Source: Astrothelium macrocarpum (taxonomy: Eukaryota; Ascomycota; Dothideomycetes; Trypetheliales; Trypetheliaceae). From it: a stretch of DNA of 64,000 nt. Of this stretch, positions 32,144 to 42,816 are shown piece after piece. Made by a program: the position numbers and the translations under genes. The stretch covers positions 310,001 to 374,000 of the forward strand of contig JAGEMR010000004.1 in NCBI GenBank assembly GCA_021030915.1, in the 5' to 3' direction. Positions within the stretch are counted from its first letter, which is position 1. Each line of letters starts with the position of its first letter. A model generated the notes under the pieces. The model was given only the letters and a program-made list of their open reading frames with translations. It was not told the origin of the DNA and did no database searches.

Positions 32144-33001
32144 GACAAAAGTAACTTGGGTTGCTCAGGAGCGTAGAATGGAGTAGGGGAAGCGTAGAAT
32201 CGGAAAGGATTACGACGACGGCTTTCTTATAGCCGTATGAAAGGAGTAATGAGGACTTAGGTGGCCAGTTGGAAACAAGAAAGTGCAGAAAATTAAATGC
32301 CTGAATCGACACGAAGCTCCTGGATACGATCGCGATTGGCGCTACGAAATACCAAGATATCCTCCTCACTTCGGTTTTACAAGAAGCAATAGAAATTCAC
32401 AAACGTGGCCAATAAAGTGAATGTAGATTAATAGCTGCTTCGTGTCGAGGTAAGAATGTGAGAGAAAGACATCCAGGATCGATGCGTGGAAGGACACCAA
32501 CAATGTGCGACGCTACATAAACGAAAGATTACCGCATAAACGAAATTGGTATGTGCCGCTTTCGGGTAAGGCTTGTTAGCGATAAGAGTTGCCGTCATTA
32601 AACGCAGGGCAATTGGAGACATTGGTGTGGAACTTGACCTAATCTCACCCATTATGTGCTTGCTGAGTCTCATTCACTTGCAATTAAACTGATCAAAGTA
32701 GAGATCGATTGCCGTATATAGGTCGAATGAATGATCATATGTCACTGAAACCTTGCAGGATTAATCATCTGGCCTTTGCATCCTCCATCGCAGCTCTGCT
32801 GCCATTTTGTACCTCTCCTGAGAAGTACGCATCGCACTCAACATACACTGAATCGCCTTAAGAGCATGCAGTGATGCTGCTGAGACTCCGTAGTATCGTT
32901 TCCCAAGTCCAAGTTGCTGTCGTTCAGGTGCAACCGGTCCGATTGGAAGATGAGATGCGCCTATCACTGCTGTTGCACTTGATTACGCCGTATTGGATTT
33001 G
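32144..33001. other. Intergenic between the two cysteine-module genes
   Basis: Promoter of the three-module gene. A minus frame at 32967-32761 (LHALKAIQCMLSAMRTSQER, ELRWRMQRPDD) looks helical but is unassigned and has no clear splice partner. No further cysteine module found. Confidence 0.4.
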
Positions 33002-33763
33002 TTAGGCGAGGTAACAAGACCAGTGAGGCGTAGCCCCATACGACACGTATGGTGGAGGAGCAACCATCACATAAGCACTGAAAGTAGGTAGTGATCTCGC
33101 TGTTAGAGGACCAGGGCAGGACAAGAATGACGATGTCAAAGATCCAAGTGACTGGGTTCCACTGGAAAGAGCAGGTGACATAGGGGGTGAATAAGAAGCA
33201 ACTGAAGATGATGCTAGATCAGGTGAGTTGGAAGACGAGATCACTGGGAGATTCCAAGTGCCCGTTGAAGCCTCAACTGTAATGGTGCTCGTCGAAAGCA
33301 ATGTAGATAGCTCCGTCGTCATTATCCCACCACCCGTCATAATGCTTGCAACTGCGGAAGCAACATTGCCAGACAAGCTTCGCGGCAATACTATTGATGG
33401 GTTTGAAGACGGGCAACCGCCATTGATTGCGGAGACCATTGTCGTAAATGGACCGCTGGAACAATCGCAGGAACCGGCGCTGCTGTTGCTCAGTGTACTA
33501 GAAATTTCGTCAGCTTCATTATACACAATTCGTCAGTTGGTGACCATTCCGTACATATTCTGGCAGTGCCACCTCATTGACGAAGTGATGGAGGTTAGAT
33601 TCGTATAAACAGTGATCGGGCTAGTCGTTGGATTCCGAACCTTGTCGATGAAGCCAGAGGATAGCGAATATACCCTTGCACGAACGCTCGCGTTCAAAAC
33701 GCCGCTTGTAGGAAAGCTTTTGAGTTGAGATGTAAACAGCAGGAAGACTAACAAAGCCTTCAT
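33002..33763 (-). CDS. Secreted Ser/Thr-rich protein with one CxC module (relative of the 30.7-32.1 kb gene)
   Basis: Exons 33763-33555 and 33497-33002 (57-nt phase-2 intron, GTACGG...TCTAG) give 234 aa. The signal peptide is MKALLVFLLFTSQL (an ATG at 33802 is also in frame). Exon 1 ends RWHCQN and exon 2 soon reaches SCDCSSGPFTTMVSAINGGC. Both the W-x-C end and the C-x-C-x2-G...C start match the modules of the neighbouring gene, with the intron in the same place and phase. The rest is a Ser/Thr/Pro-rich stalk without further cysteines until SFLSCPG. The protein ends HWSCYLA, which looks like the beginning of another W-x-C unit cut off before a following module. Likely extracellular or wall-linked; no named domain recognised. 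Confidence 0.6.
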
Positions 33764-34551
33764 TATGAAGAGCGAAACGCTCCGGAGGTAGCCACTACCC
33801 ATGATACAAAAGCCTAATTAATCAATGACACCCTGGTTCGCAATAAGATCGAATGCTTGCGAAGGCTGACGGGTGCAACGAGTCTGTTGCATTAGGACGA
33901 GAGAGGCCGGAAACTGATAAGCATATATAAGTCTCTGTGTGGCATGCCCAGCGAGGAACAAATGAGCTTCGCTGCGCTGTTGATGAACTGTAGATTCACA
34001 CACTATTCATGGAACCGTTGTGAATACGGTTCTGACTTTTGTATCATTCCATGACTACCTGATTGATGCGTCGGCTTGGTGGTACCTTGTACCGGATAGC
34101 AAGGATGAATGACCCGGTCATATTTCATACAGAGCTTGGTCCAATCTTATGATCCGCCTTTGAGAGTAGTTTTCCAATGAGATAAAGTCCGAGTCCCTAC
34201 TTCAAGTCCGTCCGGTCCCTTGAAGATTGAACATATGTGTCTTTGAGACACCAAAATATCATGGCATATGCTTGCAAGGGATTTCGAAAGGAATTTGAAT
34301 ATACATAAGACAGAACCGCCGTGAATATTGGCATTATTTTGCGTTATATGACTTTTTGGAAAGACAGCAACATAGTGAATAACCTTACCGATGCCATTGC
34401 AAGAACATGTTTGATGACGCCTGGGACATTGACTCAATCCTACTAGTTTTGAAAGGGAGTCCTGAATGCATAAGAAAACACATCTGAGTTCTACATTGAA
34501 TCATTAATCATTTCACTACGCCTCGTGCAAAGGGCCTGGAGAAGGCTCCTG
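33764..34551. other. Intergenic between one-module gene and MFS transporter
   Basis: Promoter of the one-module gene and 3' region of the transporter. A minus frame at 34437-34147 contains HQTCSCNGIG, reminiscent of the C-x-C module but without its third cysteine or W-x-C. Confidence 0.35.
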
Positions 34552-36507
34552 TTACGATACTTCGCCCCCGATTCCATCTGCATTACCGTGGTGAATTTCA
34601 CCATTTTGACTTCTTTCGTCTTCTTTGATTTCGTTCATCTCCTCACGCTTCCCTCTGAGGGCATCCCAGAATGCGCAGATGGTGGCGACGAAAAATAAGA
34701 AGCCGTTGAAGATGGCCATCATGACGAAGGGAGCTCCACGGCCTGAATCATCGAACAATGCGCCTCCGAGCTTGGTAAGTAAGAGGATACCCGCGCCGCC
34801 GGCAAAAGAGTAGATCCCGCTTATGGAACCTTTAAGAACACTTCGAGATGGTGTTGGAGGAGCATTTGAAGCGCGGTTACCGGATATAAGAGGAGTAGAC
34901 TCATCGTGCATGCCATCATTGGAGATAGGAATCTCGGAGGTGGACTCGGCATAGGGATCACGTAGTGGCGGATCACTTGTCTGGGACTGATCGTGTGGAT
35001 CTGGATTGGTATCTGGGCCACTCGCAGCTTGATTGTTCTCGCGGACTATGTTGGGATTTGCGGGATCGGAGAAGGAGACCTCGTTGAACTGGCGCTGATG
35101 ATTGCCATCTTTTTGAATTCCACGAGCCAAAAGACCAAGGCTACACACAATTGCGCCGATTTGGCTGACCCCCATTAAAGCAACAAAGAGGTAGATAGCA
35201 CCACTGCCATCTTCACTACGAGGATCTGGACTGGAAAGGGCGGCAAAAGCGGTGTAGCCGATGATCCCTGCAGCAGCGGCGGTAAGCAAGGGAATGTTGA
35301 AGCGAGGATAGCGTCCAGAAAAGAATCCAAATAAAGGAGCGGAGATAAGTGCGACAAGTTGCGACGTTCCAGTGAGAGTAGCGGCTAGTATGTAGGCACG
35401 TCGGCATGAATCCTTAATGTCAGAGAGGCCTGATGCACCAAGATGGGTGGGTTCATCATCACACGCTCCCATCGAGATGAAATAGGCGTTGGTAGCAAGG
35501 GGAATGAAAGTTGATATCCCAACAGAGCTCGCCCGTGCAACGAAACCACCAAGATAACCTAGTCCAATGTCAATGTCTGACACTCCAAGTGCAAGCGCTG
35601 ACCAAAGCAGTCTGTGGAAAGGTACACGCTTTGTGCGGGTCGTTTGGTTGGTAGACTCGGAGTCATCCGTTGATGGTCTATCTCTGTTTGTTCCAAATAC
35701 TGCGCGTAAGCCCTTGCCGTCCTCGCCAGGAAGATTGCGCAAGCCAAATAGGCAAATAATGGCAACGAGGAAAGCAACCGTGCCCACCACGTAATAACTC
35801 AATGCTACGGAATCCCCTCGACTGGCTCCGCCATTTTGAAAACGAGTGGGAAGAGGTAGGAAGACTCCCAAAGCCAACAAAGCTCCAAGACCAGTGAACA
35901 TGCCAACCAATCCGGCTAATTGAGAGTTGGAAGACGAAGAGACCCGACGAGCTATCCGAGGCCGTGATTGTTGTGTAGGAGATGCGGATCGATATCGAGC
36001 AGGTGTGATGGTAAGTTCAGAAGAGATTGAAGGAGCTACAATATGGTTGCTTCCAAATGGACCGACTCTGTGTCTGGAGCCACATTGCGGGTTTGAACTG
36101 GTATGGGTCATTGTGGGTAATATAGCCGTAACCATAGTAGAGGTTGCAGCACCTCCGAGGCTGAAGAACAGCCGTGCCAGCAGCAGTTGAGGATACACAT
36201 TCTTTGCTTGGACGAACAAAAATAGCGATAGACCAACGATGGTGTAGCCCAAGACTGCCACGGTACGTACGCCAACCCGGTCTGAGATTATTCCCCATGC
36301 AGGACAAGCTACGAGAGCAACAAGCTCGTCTGCAAAGCCCAGCGTACCAACAGCGTCTCCGACTCTTGAGCGACGACCGAGGAGATCAGTGATGACCCAT
36401 GAGACCGAGCTCGTAAGGAAGACCAGGAAACTAATGCTGAAAAGAGCGACACCAAGCAGATAAGTGAGAACCTGCCATCGCGTAGCGGTAAATGGGAAGC
36501 GGAGCAT
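34552..36507 (-). CDS. MFS transporter, conserved fungal family (YCR023C-like)
   Basis: Single exon, 651 aa from the ATG at 36507 (MLRFPFTATRWQVLTYLLG). The frame is open further to 36741 (729 aa), but that extension is Arg/Ser-rich and lies over a CT-rich leader, so the shorter start is preferred. About 12 membrane spans are visible. GFADELVALVACPAWGIISD and RVGVRTVAVLGYTIVG carry the first-half loop 2-3 MFS motif, QLLLARLFFSLGGAATSTM follows, and AALSSPDPRSE with VALMGVSQIGAIVCSLGLLA lies in the second half. A loop of about 60 residues with TARYR-type basic residues separates TM6 from the first half. The substrate is unknown. It is divergent from POB3 across about 370 bp. Confidence 0.85.
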   Translation of the reverse strand: MLRFPFTATRWQVLTYLLGVALFSISFLVFLTSSVSWVITDLLGRRSRVGDAVGTLGFADELVALVACPAWGIISDRVGVRTVAVLGYTIVGLSLFLFVQAKNVYPQLLLARLFFSLGGAATSTMVTAILPTMTHTSSNPQCGSRHRVGPFGSNHIVAPSISSELTITPARYRSASPTQQSRPRIARRVSSSSNSQLAGLVGMFTGLGALLALGVFLPLPTRFQNGGASRGDSVALSYYVVGTVAFLVAIICLFGLRNLPGEDGKGLRAVFGTNRDRPSTDDSESTNQTTRTKRVPFHRLLWSALALGVSDIDIGLGYLGGFVARASSVGISTFIPLATNAYFISMGACDDEPTHLGASGLSDIKDSCRRAYILAATLTGTSQLVALISAPLFGFFSGRYPRFNIPLLTAAAAGIIGYTAFAALSSPDPRSEDGSGAIYLFVALMGVSQIGAIVCSLGLLARGIQKDGNHQRQFNEVSFSDPANPNIVRENNQAASGPDTNPDPHDQSQTSDPPLRDPYAESTSEIPISNDGMHDESTPLISGNRASNAPPTPSRSVLKGSISGIYSFAGGAGILLLTKLGGALFDDSGRGAPFVMMAIFNGFLFFVATICAFWDALRGKREEMNEIKEDERSQNGEIHHGNADGIGGEVS

Positions 36508-36879
36508 GTTGAGTTGCGCGAAGAGGCTCAGCCCGGTTCGGGCAAGGTCATGGTTGGGATAGCGGTGCAGCGGAAGAGAGGACGAAAGCAGAGATTGAAG
36601 GGGTGGAGTGGAGGGTGGAGTGTTTTGGTGGCGATGCATGACCTCGGGCCACTTTCTCTTGTCGCGTGCAGCACGCCAAGAACGCGACTTCCGCCTGGCG
36701 TACCTCTGTACCTCCCTCCATCCCTCCCTCCCTCCCCCCATACCGCCCCTCCGAACCCACCATTTTCATTCTCCGCACGACTATTAAGGGCAGTTGCCTT
36801 TATTTTGGCTCTGTTGTACTGGGATTTTTCTCATCATTTCCCCCTCTCTTCAGAAGCCACGCCCTGTTTCCTTGCCATT
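36508..36879. promoter_or_regulatory. Divergent promoter region, MFS transporter / POB3
   Basis: Contains a CT tract of CCCTC-type repeats at about 36710-36740 and long C/T-rich leaders toward POB3, typical of constitutive fungal promoters. Confidence 0.5.
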
Positions 36880-38889
36880 ATGTGAGCTCCTCCCTTTGTT
36901 CAGAACACTTGCTTTTACTGTGAATGCCACACATCTATTGGGGAATTCCAAAACTGATGAGACTTCAGGGAAAGCTTTGATAATATTTATCTCGACTTCT
37001 CCAAGCAGAGTGGCAAATGTCGATTCGCAGATTCGGGTTTGGGTTGGAAGCCGTCAGGTGGTGGCGATACCTTTACGTTGGACGGCAGCAACGTCGCTTC
37101 CGCCCAATGGAGTCGCGCAGCTAGAGGCTTTGAGTTGAAGGTCTTGACACGGAATCTGGGCAAGACGGAGGTCATTCAGCTTGATGGATTTCAGCAAGAA
37201 GTGAGGATCGTGGCCTTGGAGCAAAAGTCACTTAGCTAAAGCAATCAGGATTTCGATCGCATTAGCAAGGCTTTTAAACTATGGTACTCCATCAACCTCG
37301 AAAACAGAGAACACAATCTCCGCGGGTGGAACTGGGGCAAGACAGATTTTGGCAAGGCCGAGCTTTCGTTCAACGTACAAAACCGGCCGGCATTTGAGAT
37401 TCCTTATACTGAAATCTCCAACACAAATCTGGCGGGCAAGAACGAGGTGGCTGTCGAATTTTCGCTGCCGGCTAATGGCGAGGAGACCGGAACTAATGGA
37501 CACCTTGGTGGGGCACGCGCACGGGGAAAGAAGACAGGAGCTGCGCGAGACCAGTTAGTGGAGATGCGCTTCTACATACCAGGAGTTGCGACGGTAAAAG
37601 AGAAGAAAGCCAGAAAGGATGGAGAAGATGGGGAAGATGGCGAAGCTGACGAGGATGGAGAGGACGTCGAAGAGGAAACCAATGCAGCAAACATCTTCTA
37701 CGATACCCTAATGGAGCGAGCAGAAATTGGCGATGTTGCCGGTGACACCGTCGCCACATTCCTCGACGTATTACATTTGACACCAAGGCAAGTAATTGTG
37801 GACCAGGTGCTGCATCACGAGCTAACCAATTCCAAGAGGACGCTTTGACATTGATATGTACGAGAAATCATTCCGGTTACGCGGCAAAACATACGATTAC
37901 AAGATCCAGTACGAATCAATGAAGAAGTTCATGCTTCTTCCCAAGCCTGACGATGTACATTACTTGATCACCATTGGACTGGATCCTCCGCTACGTCAGG
38001 GCCAAACACGGTATCCATTCCTTGTCATGCAATTCAAAAAGGATGAAGAGGTCAATCTTGACCTAAATATGACTGAGAAGGATCTTCAGGAAAAGTACGC
38101 GAACAAGCTGCAGGCCAATTATGAAGCGCCCATCTCCACGGTCATTGCATCAATTTTCCGCGGCCTCTCCGGGAAGAAGATCATCACCCCATCAAGAGAT
38201 TTCAGCAGTCATCATCAGCAGTCTGGTGTTAAGTGCTCCATTAAAGCTAATGAAGGCCACCTCTTCTGCTTAGACCGAAGTCTGATGTTTGTCCCCAAGC
38301 CAGCAACTTACCTTTCATTGGACCAGATTCAAAGCATTACCATGTCGCGCGTGGGCGGGGCTATCTCGGCGAGCCGCACATTCGATATAACGATCACGAT
38401 GAAAGCCGGCGCTGGGGAGCACCAATTCAGCAACATCAATCGGGAAGAACAAAATCCATTGGAGGACTTCTTCCGGGCCAAGAATCTCAAGTTCAAGAAT
38501 GAAATGGCGGACGACGTGAGTACATATCGATCATCGCCCCTTGCTCTCTTTGATATTATGATTGTTATTACTACTCGATGCATTCTTACCAATTTCACAT
38601 ACAGTCTTCCGCGCTCATTGCTCAAGCACTCAAGGACGGCGACCTCGCCAGCAGCGACGAGGAAGCCGGAGGAGTGAGAGGAAGCGCATCAGACGACGAC
38701 GAAGAGATTGACGAGGACTTTCAGGAAGAGTCCGAGTCGGAGGTTGGCGAGGAGTTCGATTCGGCGCATGAGAGCAGCGGATCGGGGAGTGACGAGGAAA
38801 TGGCGGACGCTGATGCTGATGCTGATGCCGACGAGGATACGGCGGCGGCTGTGGAGAGGCCCAAAAAGAAAGCCAAGACAGAAAAGTGA
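36880..38889 (+). CDS. POB3: FACT histone-chaperone subunit Pob3/SSRP1 (five exons)
   Basis: Exons 36880-36881, 36969-37200, 37249-37787, 37837-38515 and 38605-38889 give 578 aa, the usual Pob3 length. Pob3 pairs with Spt16 to reorganise nucleosomes in transcription and replication. The N-terminal domain starts ESFDNIYLDFSKQSGKCRF and GLGWKPSGGG. The double-PH middle domain contains FDIDMYEKSFRLRGKTYDY, KFMLLPKPDDVHYLI and GLDPPLRQGQTRYPFLVMQF, and an acidic tail (about 500-578) ends in a KKKAKTEK nuclear-type cluster. Like other fungal Pob3 it lacks the HMG box of animal SSRP1. Two splice features are unusual: the start codon seems split AT|G by the first intron (GTGAGC...TTCAG), and the third intron has a GC donor (AAG|GCAAGT). 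Confidence 0.93.
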
Positions 38890-39353
38890 TGAGAGTTCAT
38901 CCGTCATCTCGGTTGTGGTAAAGGTGGCCTGATGTCGAATGGTTGTTTTTTCCCTGAGGCAGGCATCACGATGGCTGCATACGGGCCGGGACGAGTGAGA
39001 TGCTTGCACGAACGTAGCTCTAGCCCAATTAGCGAGGACAGGAATCCTACTTGAGCGATTGTAGTGCAGCTGGCTTGAACCTTATGCGCCTATGTGAAGC
39101 CCCTGCTCCGGCAGCCGGCACCCGAGCCCTCGTCTGGCGAGCTCCCTAGATCCTTGGTGGGCATCAATCCACGAATCCATCCCCGCCATTCTCCGTGCGG
39201 CCGACCTCCAGACCTTCTGCCGCACCTTATCCCAATATGCTTATAGTGAGCTCGCCCTCGTCCTGCTTGCCTTACTCTTGTTGTAGCAGTAGCAGCAGCA
39301 GCAGCAGCAGCAGGACCGGCTTGCCGTAGCGGCCTGCGCGCACTGTGACGGTC
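38890..39353. other. Intergenic upstream of the ARCA-like factor
   Basis: POB3 3' region, then a GC-rich promoter and leader with the AGC microsatellite. No gene seen. Confidence 0.5.
39285..39313 (+). repeat. AGC trinucleotide microsatellite in a 5' leader
   Basis: Near-perfect AGC repeat, about nine units with one AGT interruption, roughly 40 bp upstream of the start codon of the Zn2Cys6 gene at 39354. It is not in the inferred coding frame. Length variation could affect leader structure. Confidence 0.85.
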
Positions 39354-41768
39354 ATGAAATCTGGCCGAAGCCGGACGGGATGGTGAGTGATGGTTGCGCA
39401 CCTTTTGCGAGACGACGCGACGACGCGCTCACGCCACATCTAGTATCACCTGCAGACACCGCAAGTTGAAATGCGACGAACAAAAGCCTCGATGCGGGCC
39501 CTGTACCCGCGCGAACCGCGAGTGCGTGCCGAGTACGGGAATCGTCTTCCGACACCAGCAAAATGCATCGATGAACGGAAATGAAGAAGAATCCGCGAGT
39601 TCTCTAAAGGGCTTTTATGCATACAAGAACACTTTTGATGAGGCGAGCATATGGGTGGATATTCCGAAACATGGTCTGGGTGCAAGCAGCTGGCCTTTGA
39701 TGCGCTTTTCTGATTGATTGCAGTAACCTTTATGGAAGTTACAGATCCATATAATGAACCTTTGACACCCGAATTGGAACGCATAGCTCCGACTCTTGGA
39801 CGGCACGATACCTCCTATCCTGAATGGCCTTTGAGTGGCACATATCACCATCAGTCACCAAACGGTAACACACCGACGCACGGTTTGGAAGCTTTATCCG
39901 CTGCAGCTTCAGCTGATCATTATACCTACGCCGCACCCCAAGCGAGCATGGCACGGCCGGAACTACCATACTCCACATCAACAGAACAGCCGCCGTCTAT
40001 GCAAACATCGACACCACCAAGGTCTGGGTCAGGGCCCATGTCTCCACCAATGTCAATGACATCGTCACAAAGTCATCTCAACTTCATTCTGAATCCCTCG
40101 TCGGTCACGTCTCCACCAATTGATCCAAGTCTACGCTCTTCTACAGAAACAATCGTCGATCTGCGGAGACAAAGACCGACCTCCTCTCCAACTGCAAATA
40201 CTGACATCCTTCCGCCTGATCCACAAGCCGAGACTGACCACGAAATTGCCTTCTTGCTCAGACATTTTTCGGAAGGTCCTGGATTATGGATGGATTTATT
40301 TGATCAGGGAACATATTTTGCATCTTACGTACCTGTTAAAGCGACCACTAATCCATTATTAAAGTACTCAGCAGTAGCCTATGCGGCCAAAGCACTCGGT
40401 CGAGTGCAAGGGCACAAACCTCCGGTAGGAGGCGTCGTAGCAAACCAAGCCAGGATGGAACTCTATCCCGATGCACACAAGGTTGACTGGTTTCATAAAG
40501 CTACCAAATACTATGACTCTGCACTTTCGCTTCTACGGCAGACTCTGACCGAGGACACGGGTGCTAGTCAAAATAGGAGCATACACGTTGAACCCAACTG
40601 GCTAGGCAGTAACAATCGAGATGCAGAAGAACATCCTTTGAAACAACGACGATTATCCACAAGCGTGAATTCGAGGTCAAATTCAGACGAGCTCCTCGCA
40701 GCAACGGCTATACTTTGTGTATACGAGTTTCTGGATGCTTCAGGAGCGGAATGGGCCAGACACCTCAATGGGGCCAAATCTCTCATAGACATTGCCAAGG
40801 ATGAAATGATGCCGCTTCAGTTGCCCTCGCCAGGCATCAACCTACAACCGCGTCCTGGCATGCGAATTTCCAAAGCTCGCAAAGCGACGTTTTGGAACCT
40901 CGCTCGGCAGGACATGCTGGCTGCATGTAAGTAGCAAGATGCGTGCCTTTTCTTTACAGGCTAACCGAATTTGAAAGTCATTAACGAGACCCATACTCGG
41001 CTTGACACTGAAGATGTCCCCATGTGGCGTGAAGCAGGCCTTCTGATCGATGAGCGCGGTTACATTCAGCCTAGCAATACTACGGTTTCGGGCTATCCCG
41101 AAGGCGACGATGTCATGAGAGAAGACATGATTTCTAACGCGCTAATCTGGCTTATCAGCAAGCTCGATAATTTCATGGCTGCTGGTGACGAATTTCCTGT
41201 CGAGCTTGGACACCTTCCAGGCCAAGGCATCAACCAGCGCACCCTTCTCGACTACTGGCTCCATCTCAAGGAGCAATTTCAAGTATGGTATGACGGCCTT
41301 CCGCTAACGTTCAAACCGTGCGCGACGGTATATCCCGCCAATTTGCCCCTGGACGAAACTATAGATGCGCCACTGCCTGAGATCTGGTACAGCATTCCAA
41401 TGTGCGCGTCGACCATGCAATCCTACCATTTTGCGCAGATCCAGCTGCTCATGAACAAGCCACACGAAACGACGCAGGGACGGTCGACGCTGTTTGCACG
41501 CGTCACCAGCTACGACGCCGTGCTCGCCGAGGTGCGTGTCCACAGTCGGCAGATCATCAGCATCGCGCTGGCGCGGCACGAAGCGAGCGTGCGGATCCAC
41601 AGCGTGCAGCCGCTGTACACGGCGGGGCAGTGCTTGGACGATGCGCGGGAGAAGCGATTGGTGGTAAAGCTGCTGCGGGATATCGAGCGGGACATTGGTT
41701 GGGCGACAGAGTATCGGGTACAGCAGTTGCTGAAATCATGGGGGTGGGAATCCGGGAGGGAGGTGTAA
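39354..41768 (+). CDS. Zn2Cys6 transcription factor, ARCA-like
   Basis: Exons 39354-39382, 39444-39679, 39724-40926 and 40978-41768 give 752 aa. The first 29-nt exon is needed to complete the zinc cluster: MKSGRSRTGC|ITCRHRKLK, then CDEQKPRCGPCTRANREC, all six cysteines present at about residues 10-37. After the cluster come GFYAYKNTFDEASIWVDIPK and VTFMEVTDPYNEPLTPELE, typical of the ARCA/Fungal_trans_2 group, then a Ser/Pro-rich linker and a helical regulatory region (FLLRHFSEGPGLWMDLFD, VYEFLDASGAEWARHLNGAK, ATFWNLARQDMLAAF). The second intron is short and its donor is ambiguous (39674 or 39680), changing the protein by two residues. Targets are unknown. Confidence 0.88.
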
Positions 41769-42816
41769 TGGCATGTCAGGGGTAAGGTTGCACATTGAGC
41801 TACGTACTCCTTACCCATCTTATCTTTCAGCATGGCTTGGGGCAGTTGTTGTGCATAACGTCTTCTCACGGCGCATTGGGGCTTGGGCTGGATGTACATG
41901 ACAGGGCGGGCCGTAATTATTTTATGCAAGGCGCTCAGGAGCTCGGGAGGAGAAGGAAGACATCAGGAGATTCGATCGGGAGGATGTATGTTTGTCACCT
42001 GATGGCCGAGACGAGACGAGACTCGCGTGGATTGATGCGGAAGGCAGGGCTGAAGGCTCAATGTCAAGGGGTTATTTGTCAAGGCCCAGGCGGCAAAAGT
42101 CAAATTATTTCAGTGGTGAAGGACCATGCAGAGCAATGACCCCTGTAAATTCACGAGACGGTGGGATGGTGTTGAGGATGATAATCGATAAGCAGTGGCT
42201 CAGGAAGGTAGGTAAAGCGTAAATCAAGTGTTTTAGCCAATTGTGGCTCAGCGTGGGGTGCCCGAGAGGGTTGCCCCCGCAATGACGCACGAGCCACACA
42301 CGTACACAGCTGCAAGCTCCCACAAAACTTCTGCTACCAATGGTAAGGTACGTACATCAGCCATACCTTGCTGCTATACTGCTTTGACTCGAGGAAAAAA
42401 ACATCAATTCTCTCTCTTTGGAATCTACCATCTTACCCACAAAAATCCTGATATGTCTTCTCGAAATCCTCCGCCATAAGGTCTACCGCATCTCGCCACC
42501 GCTTATTCCTGCGCAGCATTCACCGAACCAAACGCCGGCCTGCGGGTCGCGCTGGCAGCCAAACCAGTTCACCGTCAAATCAGCCAGCCTTTTCTTCACC
42601 ATACGACTTGCCTCGATCCTCCTTTCATGCTCCAAGCTCTCTTGTATCTTCCCAAAGCCTTCGCCTTCATTTCTTGTATTATTATCATCACGACATTAAG
42701 AATTAACGACATTAACGATCCTACCTCTATGACGCGTACAAAATAAAATCACTAATTCTAACAATTCTTCGAGGATCGATATCATTGAAGAGTCTTCAGG
42801 TGCGGACTATTCAGGG
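41769..42816. other. Intergenic upstream of the b561-like gene
   Basis: The last 500 bp are C/T-rich and fit a long 5' leader. Plus frames at 41795-42222 have no recognisable product. Confidence 0.5.

Noticed and set aside
34147..34437. HQTCSCNGIG as a fourth cysteine-module locus
   Set aside because: No W-x-C, no phase-2 intron and no third cysteine at the expected spacing.
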